Shown here in pieces: positions 1 to 8,818 of a DNA stretch of 43,158 nucleotides. Below the pieces are notes generated by a model. The model searched no databases. It saw only the letters and a list, made by a program, of their open reading frames with translations, and was not told the origin of the DNA. Origin of the DNA: Syntrophomonas sp. UBA1368 (GTDB taxonomy: Bacteria; Bacillota; Syntrophomonadia; Syntrophomonadales; Syntrophomonadaceae); contig DBRM01000036.1 in NCBI GenBank assembly GCA_002305965.1, positions 1 to 43,158 of the forward strand, in the 5' to 3' direction. The position numbers and the translations under genes were made by a program. Numbering within the stretch: the stretch's first letter is position 1; each line of letters opens with the position of its first letter.

Positions 1-48
1 ATGGTAAAATAAAGAGAAAGTATTTGTCAAGAACGAGAGGTATTTTAA

Positions 49-999
49 ATGGGTAATAATAATTCTTTAACGCCCGAAGAAGTTGCTGAGATCCTGAAAA
101 TAAAAAAGCATACCGTATATGAGCTGGTAAAGCGGGGGGATCTGCCCGCCTTTCGTATTGGGCGCAAGATCAGGATCAATCCTGAAGATGTTGACCATTA
201 CCGGCAGCAAGATATGACTCCCGTATATAACCCTTTAAAGAGCCCCACTAATACCATGGAGCTGATGCCAGAGGCAGAACAGCGCAATGACAAAAATGAT
301 TTGATCATTTGTGGTCAGGATACCATTCTGGATATATTAGCCAGACAAATAGAAAACAGTTCCAATCCTGTTCGAGTATTACGGAAACATGTAGGTAGTT
401 TTGCCGGTTTGCTGGCTCTTTATCAAGGGCAGGCAGATATTGCCTCCGCTCACCTGCTGGACGCTGACAGCGGGCAATATAACCTTCCCTATGCCAGACG
501 TTTATTGCCTGGTATTCCTGTAGTTATCATTCATTTGGCCTTTCGGCAGCAGGGTTTTTATGTGGCTGCGGGAAATCCACTCCATATTACAGACTGGGCT
601 GACCTGGCGCTTCAACCGGTCCGCTTTATCAACCGTGAACCGGGATGCGGTGCCAGGGTCTTACTGGATGAAAAATTGCGACAATTACGAATCGATCGGC
701 ATTCAATAAATGGATATGATGAGATTGCTACTTCCCACCTGGCAGTAGCTAGTGCAGTAGCCAGAGGTGCTGCCGATGTCGGCCTGGGCATACAAAAAGC
801 TGCCCTGCAAGTAAGGGGGCTCGATTTTATTCCGATGCAGAAGGAACCATACGAACTGCTGATTTGCCATGACGATATCGCCCGCCCTATTATGCAGCAG
901 GTCATAGAAGTCATCAATTCAAGTGCCTTTAAAAATGAAGTAGCCGGTTTGGGTGACTATGATCTAAGCATGACCGGCAAAATAACCCAATTGATTTAG
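49..999 (+). CDS. HTH (excisionase-type) / PBP-like one-component regulator
   Basis: A 316-residue protein with two visible parts. Residues about 6-52 form a MerR/excisionase-family winged helix (pattern SLTPEEVAEILKIKKHTVYE, then GDLPAFRIGRKIRI). After a short linker, residues about 85-310 resemble the periplasmic-binding-protein-like domain found behind such HTHs (PBP_like, related to molybdate-binding ModA): note the segments REPGCGARVLLDE and SAVARGAADVGLGI. There is no signal peptide, so the ligand domain is cytoplasmic. In the family this architecture is taken as a small-ligand sensor, often linked to molybdate or tungstate; the ligand here is inference, and no molybdenum transport or cofactor gene lies in the window. 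The start is supported by GAGAGG 8-9 bases upstream. It is transcribed alone; a weak hairpin follows. Confidence 0.8.
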   Translation: MGNNNSLTPEEVAEILKIKKHTVYELVKRGDLPAFRIGRKIRINPEDVDHYRQQDMTPVYNPLKSPTNTMELMPEAEQRNDKNDLIICGQDTILDILARQIENSSNPVRVLRKHVGSFAGLLALYQGQADIASAHLLDADSGQYNLPYARRLLPGIPVVIIHLAFRQQGFYVAAGNPLHITDWADLALQPVRFINREPGCGARVLLDEKLRQLRIDRHSINGYDEIATSHLAVASAVARGAADVGLGIQKAALQVRGLDFIPMQKEPYELLICHDDIARPIMQQVIEVINSSAFKNEVAGLGDYDLSMTGKITQLI

Positions 1000-1028
1000 G
1001 GCAAGGACGATTGATTTTTAAATCTCAG

Positions 1029-1048
1029 GCAGTATATCTGCTGTTTTT
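1029..1048 (+). terminator. weak hairpin plus T-run after the HTH/PBP gene
   Basis: Stem GCAG/CTGC with a 5-base loop followed by TG and five T. The stem has only four pairs, so termination here is doubtful. The rest of the 1000-1294 gap shows no gene; an isolated TATAAT at 1146-1151 lacks a convincing -35 partner. Confidence 0.3.
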
Positions 1049-1294
1049 ATGCCTTCTCAAATTACTGTCCTCTATGATCCCTTCTCATTCCCGTATCATC
1101 TTCAACCAAACCTGCGCTTATATAAATGAATCCAGATCTTTCCTTTATAATGGAAAAACGAAAGCCATCGCCATATCTCCCTTATTATGATCCCCATAAG
1201 GCAGCTTTTCGCTACTGCACCGCTTTTAACCTTAAGCCAGTCAAATAGTCACTTAAATTATAGAAGTAAATATATTATTATAGAGGTGAAGCCA

Positions 1295-1492
1295 ATGAAG
1301 AATAAAAAAGTGTCTCCCTGGCTTATTGACGATTATCAAATGTTAGCCGATTATATGGAAGGCAATACAGTTGAACGGATTTTGTCCTTGACGGATACAC
1401 ATATTATTTTGTTGATGAGAGATAATGTCATAATTAAATTCAGTCATTTAGAAGATGAGTTGATTTTTGATATAGAACTTCCGCCTGTATAA
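1295..1492 (+). CDS. small uncharacterised protein (65 aa)
   Basis: The open frame extends further upstream, but the ATG at 1295 has GAGGTGAAG directly before it with good spacing, so I take the short form of 65 residues. It begins MKNKKVSPWLIDDYQ and ends with an acidic and hydrophobic tail ending in ELPPV. The pattern of alternating hydrophobic residues (ILSLTDTHIILLMRDNVIIKF) suggests a small beta-sheet protein. There is no signal peptide, membrane helix or cysteine. I do not recognise a family. It lies 42 bases upstream of the deacetylase gene and could be the first gene of that transcription unit. Confidence 0.55.
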   Translation: MKNKKVSPWLIDDYQMLADYMEGNTVERILSLTDTHIILLMRDNVIIKFSHLEDELIFDIELPPV

Positions 1493-1534
1493 ATCAAATT
1501 TTAGTTATAGCTTATACGTAAGAGGAGAAGCAGC

Positions 1535-2428
1535 ATGAAAAAAACATCCAGCCTGTTATTATTTCCGGTTCTGTGCTTCTTGATATCGATCTTTTTCCTG
1601 GCTGGTTGTTTTGAGGGGAAAACTGTTCCTGTTACGGTAGTAAAACCTGAACAGCCGGCAGTTATTGAACCGGAGCCGGCAGTTCCCGATCCGGAGCCGC
1701 CGGACACAGCCGGGTCGGATCTGCCACTTGTTCCCCAGCCGGAACCTCCGGCCAGTTCAGATTCCTGGTATTTTCAGCGCAATAACCTGCACCAGGTGCC
1801 CTTTGTCAATGAAAATATCAAAACCCGCCTGAATGCTAATAATGCTTTTTATTATTTGGAAAGTTCGGGCCGGCAAATCTATCTTACCTTTGACGAAGGG
1901 TATGAATTAGGCTACACCGGACAGATCCTGGATATATTGAAAGCCAATGATGTAAAAGCCATATTTTTTGTCACAGGTCATTATATTGACAGCCAGCCGG
2001 AGTTGGTTTTACGGATGAAACAGGAAGGTCATCTGGTGGGAAATCATACCGTAAATCATCCGGACCTGGGTATAGCTGATCTGGAAACCATAACAGCTGA
2101 AATAACCGGCTTGGAGAATAAGTTTACCCAGTTGACAGGGCTTCCTCTGGACAAGTATATCAGGCCGCCTATGGGATTATACAGTGATGCCAGTCTGGCG
2201 GCTGCAGCAAATCTTGGTTATCGAACTGTCTTCTGGAGCGTTGCTTTTAATGATTGGGATCCGAATAATCAACCGGGAGCCGAATACTCCTACCAGCATG
2301 TTATGGATAATATCCATCCGGGAGCAGTTATCTTGCTGCACGCGGTGTCGCAGAGCAATACGGAGGCCCTGAACCGTATTATTAAAGACCTGAAGGAAGC
2401 CGGATATGAATTTCGTACTTTTCCATAA
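1535..2428 (+). CDS. PdaA-like polysaccharide deacetylase lipoprotein
   Basis: A 297-residue secreted enzyme of the NodB/polysaccharide deacetylase family. The N-terminus is a lipoprotein signal with lipobox LAGC (Cys25). A proline- and glutamate-rich linker (about 36-75) tethers the catalytic domain. The catalytic motifs are the PdaA type: LTFDEGYELGY (Asp120, where most NodB enzymes have TFDDG), HTVNHPDL (His171 and His175) and YIRPPMG. In Bacillus, PdaA removes the acetyl group from N-acetylmuramic acid so that muramic delta-lactam can form in the spore cortex; a spore-cortex or cell-wall role here is inferred from that. AGAGGAGAAG precedes the ATG. Five more same-strand genes follow with gaps of 63 bases or less, so it may head an operon whose other members are unknown. 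Confidence 0.88.
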   Translation: MKKTSSLLLFPVLCFLISIFFLAGCFEGKTVPVTVVKPEQPAVIEPEPAVPDPEPPDTAGSDLPLVPQPEPPASSDSWYFQRNNLHQVPFVNENIKTRLNANNAFYYLESSGRQIYLTFDEGYELGYTGQILDILKANDVKAIFFVTGHYIDSQPELVLRMKQEGHLVGNHTVNHPDLGIADLETITAEITGLENKFTQLTGLPLDKYIRPPMGLYSDASLAAAANLGYRTVFWSVAFNDWDPNNQPGAEYSYQHVMDNIHPGAVILLHAVSQSNTEALNRIIKDLKEAGYEFRTFP

Positions 2429-2451
2429 TTTCAATGAAAAGGATTAGAAAT

Positions 2452-3102
2452 ATGCGGAGTATATTCAGAAAACTGGACCGTGAGCAGCCTCTCACCAGTG
2501 AAGAATACCAGCAGATAATGGAATATATGCAAAAGCTATGTCTGGAATCATCAGAATCCTGGCAGCTGCTATATGACCGTTATGCTGCTGCCTTAATTTA
2601 TCAAGGCCCGGCAGATCTGGATGATTTCATAAATTTTTTATGCGCCAATCCTGATCTCATTGATCAATGGGAAAGCAGCATCCTGTTATTCCCCCCTGCC
2701 TTACAGCCCTTGCTTCTGTTTCTTAAATCTTCCGCTGACTATCGTTTTAAAACCTGGCTCAAAGATTTGCTGCATGAGAGCAAAGTGGAAGAATTACCCG
2801 CCGCGCGGGAAAAAGACATTGTAATAAAATACGAGGAAGCCAATCCTTTTAAAGAAAGTGGAATAAAAGCACATTTTGACAGGCTCTCACGTTATCCTTT
2901 TATTAGCCGTTTGCAGACTTATCGCTATCTTAGCCGCTCCAAGGCAGTGAAAGACCGTATAGAATATCTTCAGCCTGATCAGTTAGGAGGAATCTTCACC
3001 AATAAAGAGAAATCAATATATTACTACATATATCTGACCGAGGCAGACGAAAAAAAAGCTCGTTATGCCTGCAGCTTTCTGAATAGAATTTTCTATGACT
3101 GA
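2452..3102 (+). CDS. uncharacterised protein, cluster gene 1
   Basis: About 216 residues. I chose ATG 2452 because AAAAGGAT lies 8-9 bases before it; ATG 2434 is in frame but has no ribosome site. The protein is rich in Leu, Asp/Glu, Tyr and aromatic residues and looks mainly helical, with no signal peptide or membrane segment. A hydrophobic stretch near 70-95 (LLFPPALQPLLLFL) looks like a buried helix. No family is recognised. It starts 23 bases after the deacetylase and ends 22 bases before the next unknown gene, which points to co-transcription. Codon use and style match the following three unknown genes. Confidence 0.7.
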   Translation: MRSIFRKLDREQPLTSEEYQQIMEYMQKLCLESSESWQLLYDRYAAALIYQGPADLDDFINFLCANPDLIDQWESSILLFPPALQPLLLFLKSSADYRFKTWLKDLLHESKVEELPAAREKDIVIKYEEANPFKESGIKAHFDRLSRYPFISRLQTYRYLSRSKAVKDRIEYLQPDQLGGIFTNKEKSIYYYIYLTEADEKKARYACSFLNRIFYD

Positions 3103-3124
3103 TTAGGGTGGGTCTTTGTAACTT

Positions 3125-4573
3125 ATGAATAAAAGTACGCCAGCCAAAAATAAAGAATTTAACAATGATCTCTTTGCTGATTGGGAGCAAGAACTGGTGC
3201 TTCGTCATCAGATTCGGGCATCTTCGGCCGATGACTTGAAACCATCGATAGGCTCGGAAAAAGAATTGGAGATACTATGGCGGGCATTGTATTTTTCAGG
3301 ACGCAAAGACATGTTTTGGTCCATACTCTTTGAGAATTTACATCTCTCACTGGTATTAAACTGGCTGACTGCGGATGACAACAGGCTGGATCAATTCTTA
3401 GCCTATTTGCCTTCCTATTTCACAGGCAAGAAACCTGAGCATAAAAGGCTGCTGCATTTGGTCAACCTTTTTGCCGAAAAATTTCTTGACCGTTTCCGAG
3501 CTATTGCTGCCATTTTAGATGCTGAAGCCTGTTCTTATTTGGTTTCCCGCAGCGCCAACCCCCAGTTCAGAATGCTTATGAATCAGCGGCTGCACTTTTT
3601 ACAGGAAAAACGAAGTGCCTTTTTTTATGGCCTTGATGAACCAATCATGAGCACTTCTTATTTATCACTATATGGTGATAAAATCAAACTTCTGGAATAT
3701 GGCCTGGAGTTGCTGCAAGTTGCTTTGGAGGATGACTATGGCCAGAATAATCGTTTTGATCTTAAAGTGGAAGCAGCCGAAACTTTTTTCCGCGCCGGCA
3801 TGGTTGCTGACAGTCTTGCACTATTGATCGAAGCAGCCGGACATCAAGCAGCAGATCTCTTTGAAACTGAAACCGTGACCAGTTCCAAAAACAAACATTT
3901 TATAAGATTACTGCGCAAAGTCGCTGCCAGCTATTGCTTGATTTTCAGACCAGAGACTGCCGGATTTAGCTACAGTAAGATCCACCATGATTATTTCCCC
4001 TTCCAGGAGCCGGATCAAGCCACTTTAAAATACTTTATTATTTTTGATCTGCTCAAATTAAGCAAGCAAGCCGAAAACATCTATCCTCTTTATCAGATAG
4101 CTTACGAAGCTGAGCTGATATCTGTTCTTCGTAATAACGAATATTTGCTTTTAAGTAAAACTGATTTAGACCAAGGGCTCTCTGCGGAAAGGATCGGCCA
4201 ATTGAAAGCACTGGTAGAGCAAAAGCTGCTGTCCCTTCCTCATGAAGCCTTTATCACTATACAATTGATGTACCTGCTCATGGAAAAAAACCTGGCAGAC
4301 TCAGGATTGCTGGCTGACTTTCTTCTTGGCAAAACTTTGTTATTGTTTGGTTGGGTGCCCAGTCTGCTGTTCCTCAATCAACAATTTCTCACAGGTCTGG
4401 GCCCGTTGATAAAAAAAGAGCCCCGGGAGGAAGCGGAACGAATATTGGTAGGAATTGAAACCTGTAATTGTGGCGCCGGCGCTAAGCTAGCGAACAAACT
4501 TGAACTGTTGAAAATGAAAGATAATGCTTTGATGCGTCAGATAACTGCCGGTGAATTTCTGGGGGTACTGTAA
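3125..4573 (+). CDS. uncharacterised protein, cluster gene 2
   Basis: A 482-residue protein, predicted by eye to be almost wholly alpha-helical, with repeated Leu-rich amphipathic stretches that could form helical-repeat (solenoid) architecture. There is no signal peptide, transmembrane helix, nucleotide-binding loop or metal motif that I can see. A CNCGAG segment near residue 442 is the only cysteine pair. AGGGTGGG lies about 12 bases before the ATG. The stop codon overlaps the start of the next gene (TAATG at 4571-4575), so the two are probably translationally coupled and their products may interact. I do not recognise it. Confidence 0.72.
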   Translation: MNKSTPAKNKEFNNDLFADWEQELVLRHQIRASSADDLKPSIGSEKELEILWRALYFSGRKDMFWSILFENLHLSLVLNWLTADDNRLDQFLAYLPSYFTGKKPEHKRLLHLVNLFAEKFLDRFRAIAAILDAEACSYLVSRSANPQFRMLMNQRLHFLQEKRSAFFYGLDEPIMSTSYLSLYGDKIKLLEYGLELLQVALEDDYGQNNRFDLKVEAAETFFRAGMVADSLALLIEAAGHQAADLFETETVTSSKNKHFIRLLRKVAASYCLIFRPETAGFSYSKIHHDYFPFQEPDQATLKYFIIFDLLKLSKQAENIYPLYQIAYEAELISVLRNNEYLLLSKTDLDQGLSAERIGQLKALVEQKLLSLPHEAFITIQLMYLLMEKNLADSGLLADFLLGKTLLLFGWVPSLLFLNQQFLTGLGPLIKKEPREEAERILVGIETCNCGAGAKLANKLELLKMKDNALMRQITAGEFLGVL

Positions 4574-6144
4574 TGACGAAGGAAATCGAATCAGCTGCAT
4601 ACACACAATTGCTCGATACCATGCTGTTAGAATTCAACAGTAAAATTGAAGCCATGACAAGACCGCCTATAACCGCATCGGGTCTGGATAGTCTTGATGA
4701 ATATATTCATGCTCTCAATGCCTTTTATTACCGAAGTTTTAAAGAACATTATTTCCCGCAATTCATAAACCTCATGAATAGTGAAATTTCCATGCTGTTA
4801 AATCTGCGGCATCAGGAAGACAGGCTTGAGCAGGATATCATGACCAGTATGCAAAGATACGTAAAGCTTTACAACCAGGTAAAAACCATTCGAAATCTGC
4901 TTTTTAAATCAAGGCATGAAATCAATAAAAAACTGATAGATGCTACCAGATACGAGGATAAAAGCAACACTGATTTTCTTCTGGCGGTCAAACAGCTAAA
5001 AGATAACCTGCAGTTATTCAGACATCTTACCCTTGATCTGCTGCAGTTAACCGAAGATAAAGCCTTGATAAGATCGCTGCAGCAAATCCCGGAGCATGCT
5101 GCATTGGTGCAATTGTTGCTGAAAATGGACTTTGGTCATCAAAAAGACTTGAAAGATGCTAATACTTTACTGGCTCATTTTATTGTGCTGACAAGATTGC
5201 TTAAAGAAAACAGTCAGGAATTTTGGAGCCAAAGTGACAACAACAAAAACCTGCAAACCAGTCTTCGCCTGAACATTGACGAATATACAAAAAAAGCGTC
5301 TCCAGCCTGGCAACGTTTTTATAATAAATATATAAAGAATCAGTTATCTGTTTATATGCAATTAATCAGCCCAACTGCCAGACCTCTGGCCAAAAATAGT
5401 TTTATTTTGACACAGGATTTAAAAGAATGGCTGGATGCCTGGGCTGTCTTACTGGAGCGAAGCATCTATTACAGAACCGCCAATAATGTGATGATTCAAC
5501 ATCTGGATACTGTTATGTCTTTGCCGGCAGATTATGCGCGTTTGCTTCATAATTGGGTAAATGAATGTAGTGAGGAAACCGACAGGCTGTATGATGATTT
5601 TGCCAGAGCCAGTGAACCGGATTTTGCTTATTTTCACCAGCAAGCCACTTTAATTATTGAGAAATACCGGGAAAAGCTTAGTACTTCGGACTGGAGAAAA
5701 TCCTCATCTGACAGCAGTCCCTTGCCGTTCTGGCAAAGTCGGGTGATGCTGGAACTATCAAATCTGGCTTATCAAATGAACTTTTTTGAAGAAAAACATT
5801 CTTATGCCAGGCATGTAAGGGATCAGTACCTGGAAGTAGTAAATTTACTGGATGGTTATCTTAATCTCTTGGCAACCATCCGTTCAGATCTGGAAAGACT
5901 GATGGCGCCGCGAAATATCGCCCGAGCCTGGAAAGATATCCATATAAAAATAGAACGCATCCCCGTGGAGACCGGCAAGGAATTTCCAGAAGAGTATCAG
6001 TTCTTATTACCGGAAAATATTGAGCGCAGCAGTGATACTCAACTGCCACGCAATACTGTCCTATACGAAGAAGGTGACTTATTCGTGATTAAAGTTGCAG
6101 ATCTGACAGCGTTTGAGGTACCTGTTGTTATACTGGCCAGGTAA
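4573..6144 (+). CDS. uncharacterised helical protein, cluster gene 3
   Basis: A 523-residue protein whose first ~450 residues look helical, with long charged and hydrophobic heptad-like segments (around 85-165 and 370-450) that suggest coiled coil or helical bundle. The last ~60 residues change character and look like beta strands (RNTVLYEEGDLFVIKVADL), a possible small barrel or docking domain. There is no signal peptide or membrane helix. Its start overlaps the stop of the preceding gene by one base, strong evidence for coupled translation. No family is recognised; the helical body with a C-terminal beta cap would suit a scaffold or structural protein, but that is only inference. Confidence 0.72.
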   Translation: MTKEIESAAYTQLLDTMLLEFNSKIEAMTRPPITASGLDSLDEYIHALNAFYYRSFKEHYFPQFINLMNSEISMLLNLRHQEDRLEQDIMTSMQRYVKLYNQVKTIRNLLFKSRHEINKKLIDATRYEDKSNTDFLLAVKQLKDNLQLFRHLTLDLLQLTEDKALIRSLQQIPEHAALVQLLLKMDFGHQKDLKDANTLLAHFIVLTRLLKENSQEFWSQSDNNKNLQTSLRLNIDEYTKKASPAWQRFYNKYIKNQLSVYMQLISPTARPLAKNSFILTQDLKEWLDAWAVLLERSIYYRTANNVMIQHLDTVMSLPADYARLLHNWVNECSEETDRLYDDFARASEPDFAYFHQQATLIIEKYREKLSTSDWRKSSSDSSPLPFWQSRVMLELSNLAYQMNFFEEKHSYARHVRDQYLEVVNLLDGYLNLLATIRSDLERLMAPRNIARAWKDIHIKIERIPVETGKEFPEEYQFLLPENIERSSDTQLPRNTVLYEEGDLFVIKVADLTAFEVPVVILAR

Positions 6145-6207
6145 AGCCAAATAATTATTTGATATTGAACATTTCTTTTTATTCCAACGGAAGTCAGGAA
6201 AGTATTT

Positions 6208-7278
6208 ATGCAGACAGAAAAGACCTGGATCAAAACCCTATGTAATGCTTTTAAATTACCGGAGGCTGAATGGCTGCCTCCGGCCGTTACAGATATGCTT
6301 TCTTATTTACTGGCAGCTCCAACCCGGTTTCTTGAAGGCGATATCCTTTATATCAGGGCAGAAGAACAAGTGACCTCTGCGCAACTATTGACCATACTTT
6401 TAAACAAGGGAGAAATTATAGCCGAAAAGCCGGTCATCATGCAGAATTCTGCCAGTTCCCTGGCGGAAGACGCAAGCTGTTTTTGGCAGGAGCAGTTGAT
6501 TCCCTATGCTGCTGAATACGGCTTATATAAAGATGGTGTATGGAATCTGGATCAGATTTTATTAAAAGCGGCTGATAATCATATCGATCTAATCAAAAAC
6601 ATCATCGATCAGGCAAAGATCCCGGTTTCAGTTATTCCTGCTATTAATCAGCTGGAAATCTCCAATAAATTACCGGCCGGTTATCATGCCAGACAAGTTT
6701 TTAATTCGGTTCTTATTATCTATCCCAAACATTTTTATATTGAAAAAAAAACCGCCATTTCAGACCAGCCCTCACTGGAACTGATTCCTTTTGCCAGTGA
6801 AAATCTGGTGCTTAATATAAACCAGCGCTGCAAAATATTTTCCTTTCCCGCTGATTCGGAATATAATCTTGCTGACGATAAAAATTTTCTGCGATGCAAA
6901 ATATATGAGCAAGACTACATTGATCGAAAACCCTCAATCTCAGCTGATCCGTATTTATCTATGGAACATAACAGCCAGCTGAAGGATACAGATATGGTTG
7001 TTGAAATCTATTTAAATTTATCATCCAACTGTCTGGAAGTTGATATCGTAACCCCTGATGCGGCTTCACCAGGCCGGGAAGATGTACTGCAGGATTGGAA
7101 AGAACAGCAACAGATAGGATATGATTTAATAAACCATTTACCTTTTATCGAGCCACGGTTGATAGCTGATTACGGTCAGTATTTAAAAGCGGCAGAACCG
7201 CTGTCAGATCAGAATATAAGTAAAGCAGTATACTTTAGAGCTGTAACTTTATTAAATATTTTATGCAGCAAGAAATAA
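6208..7278 (+). CDS. uncharacterised protein, cluster gene 4
   Basis: A 356-residue protein of mixed helix and strand, with alternating hydrophobic segments such as NSVLIIYPKHFYI and MVVEIYLNLSSN. There is no signal peptide, transmembrane segment or known catalytic motif. AGGAAAG lies about seven bases before the ATG. It follows the preceding gene by 63 bases and precedes the glycine-rich protein gene by 20 bases, all on the same strand. I do not recognise a family. With the three genes before it, it makes a block of about 4.8 kb in which none of the four products is assignable by eye. Confidence 0.7.
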   Translation: MQTEKTWIKTLCNAFKLPEAEWLPPAVTDMLSYLLAAPTRFLEGDILYIRAEEQVTSAQLLTILLNKGEIIAEKPVIMQNSASSLAEDASCFWQEQLIPYAAEYGLYKDGVWNLDQILLKAADNHIDLIKNIIDQAKIPVSVIPAINQLEISNKLPAGYHARQVFNSVLIIYPKHFYIEKKTAISDQPSLELIPFASENLVLNINQRCKIFSFPADSEYNLADDKNFLRCKIYEQDYIDRKPSISADPYLSMEHNSQLKDTDMVVEIYLNLSSNCLEVDIVTPDAASPGREDVLQDWKEQQQIGYDLINHLPFIEPRLIADYGQYLKAAEPLSDQNISKAVYFRAVTLLNILCSKK

Positions 7279-7298
7279 TTATTTCGGAGGTATTTTTT

Positions 7299-8102
7299 AT
7301 GTTATCCACCTTTGCTCTTCATCCCGCTGCTGCCAAAAACTTAATTGCCCGGGCAGTGGTAAAACTTCCTGCCGTGCAGGCTGCTTATAAAAAGGGCCGG
7401 ATTTTAATCGGCGGCGGCACCACAAATATTGATGTATTTGAACAGCTGACGGGCACGAAAATAGTAAAAAAAGAAGCCCATGTAGCTGGCGTGATCACTC
7501 AAAAGGCAGCCTGTATCACTGACCCCGAAGACCGTTACGGCAGTTGGTGCATTGAAAACGGCCAATTGATAAAAGCTGATTGGCTGGAGTTCTTAAACAA
7601 TTTTCAGAAGGGGGATGTTTTTATTAAAGGGGCAAATGCCATCGACCCTGCAGGTGACGTGGGTATTCTGATGGCTAATCCCATGGGGGGTACGATCGGC
7701 CAGGCCATCGGTGTACTGCGCTCCCGTGGTATCACCCCTATAATACCGGTTGGTCTGGAAAAAATGATCCCCTCCTGTCGTGAAGCGGAAAAGGTGATGG
7801 GGACTTTTAAGGATGAATATAATTTAGGTATCAAAGTTGGATTTATGGCTTTATCCAATACTTATGCTGTCACTGAAATCGAAGCTCTGAAAATACTGTT
7901 TGACATAAAGGCTGTGCAGGTGGCCGCAGGAGGAGTAGGAGGTATGGAAGGTTCGGTCATGCTGGCAGCCGAATGTGAATCTGAAGAACAGGCTGAAAAC
8001 CTGCTGAATATGGTGAAAAAGGCTAATAAGATCCCCCCCCTGAAAATAAACAAAAGAAAATGTGTTGATTGTGATCTGCCTTGTTATTTCCGGGAAAAAT
8101 AG
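7299..8102 (+). CDS. uncharacterised glycine-rich protein with C-terminal Cys cluster
   Basis: A 267-residue protein. ATG 7299 has TCGGAGG seven to eight bases before it, so it is preferred over the in-frame ATG at 7263. Glycine-rich turns (RILIGGGTTNIDV, KGANAIDPAGDVGIL, NPMGGTIGQAIGV, VAAGGVGGMEG) suggest an alpha/beta fold binding a phosphate, nucleotide or CoA-like ligand; this is inference. The C-terminus carries C-x2-C-x4-C (KRKCVDCDLPCYF), a possible metal or iron-sulphur ligand set. The coding sequence contains a run of eight C at 8033-8040 just before that motif. It ends seven bases from the convergent MerR gene. I do not recognise the family, although it looks well conserved in style. 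Confidence 0.75.
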   Translation: MLSTFALHPAAAKNLIARAVVKLPAVQAAYKKGRILIGGGTTNIDVFEQLTGTKIVKKEAHVAGVITQKAACITDPEDRYGSWCIENGQLIKADWLEFLNNFQKGDVFIKGANAIDPAGDVGILMANPMGGTIGQAIGVLRSRGITPIIPVGLEKMIPSCREAEKVMGTFKDEYNLGIKVGFMALSNTYAVTEIEALKILFDIKAVQVAAGGVGGMEGSVMLAAECESEEQAENLLNMVKKANKIPPLKINKRKCVDCDLPCYFREK

Positions 8103-8109
8103 CTAGCGG

Positions 8110-8601
8110 TTATTTGCCCCGCAGCCAGGAGAGCAAGGAAGGCTTTCCTTTTTCCTCCTGTTCGTTTTTCCACAACTGCAAAAACTGATCGATTTTTTCT
8201 TCTCTTTCCTGATTTCGTTTATCGATTTTTTCTTCTAATTTGGCAATGCGCTGCTCCAGCTTTTTATTCTGCTCGAGCAACTCTTCATTTTGTTCAATGA
8301 TCTTGGCTCCGATATTTGCCAATTCACTGACCGGCATTCCTTCATTACGCACTGCGACTTCAGTCACATTACTTTGCTCGGTGTTTTCGAGCGCCATTTT
8401 GATCGCAGTGGTATTCAAACCCTTTTCTTTTAACTTAATAATCAACCTAAGCGTTTCCAGATCTGTTTCACTATATAGCCGATCACCGCGCTCATTTCTT
8501 TTGATGCGAAGCCCCAGACTATTTTCCAGATAGCGTAAAGTATGCTGCTCAATTGCAAGGATCTCTGCTACTTCACTAATTTTGTAATAAATTTCTTTCA
8601 T
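8110..8601 (-). CDS. MerR-family regulator with C-terminal coiled coil
   Basis: A 163-residue protein. Residues about 4-72 are a MerR-type winged helix (YYKISEVAEILAIEQHTLRY, then RNERGDRLYSETDLE). Residues about 95-150 are a continuous Glu/Lys/Leu coiled coil. It lacks the cysteines of metal-sensing MerR proteins and has no large ligand domain, which resembles the compact MerR/RacA-like regulators of Firmicutes. AAAGGTG precedes the ATG. It is the last gene before the fatty-acid block and is separated from it by about 450 bases, so regulation of the acyl-CoA dehydrogenases is possible but not shown. A promoter-like site with an imperfect dyad lies upstream. Confidence 0.82.
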   Translation of the reverse strand: MKEIYYKISEVAEILAIEQHTLRYLENSLGLRIKRNERGDRLYSETDLETLRLIIKLKEKGLNTTAIKMALENTEQSNVTEVAVRNEGMPVSELANIGAKIIEQNEELLEQNKKLEQRIAKLEEKIDKRNQEREEKIDQFLQLWKNEQEEKGKPSLLSWLRGK

Positions 8602-8651
8602 ACACTTGTCACCTTTCTTAAGGTTACTTCATAAATTGTTATCAGGTAATC

Positions 8652-8685
8652 AATAAAGGAATAATCCCTTACTGATTCAAGGATT
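8652..8685 (-). promoter_or_regulatory. putative MerR-gene promoter with overlapping dyad
   Basis: On the minus strand, TTGAAT (8675-8680) and TTTATT (8652-8657) are separated by 17 bases. An imperfect inverted repeat, AATCCCTT at 8663-8670 and AAGGATT at 8679-8685, overlaps the -35 and spacer, which is where MerR proteins usually bind. Autoregulation is inference. Confidence 0.35.
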
Positions 8686-8818
8686 TAGCTTTAACAACTT
8701 TTTATCAGGCAGCCAAACAAGGATAATTTCCATAAACTTAATACTCAACCTGCTTGCGAACTTTATTGTGAACCTTACTTTCCCTTTCCTTATTGCTCTA
8801 TATTATATATATGAGCAA

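Noticed and set aside
612..917. Opposite-strand and out-of-frame open reading frames inside known genes, such as this one
   Set aside because: They lie within clearly coding genes, lack ribosome sites and have odd composition, as expected for shadows.
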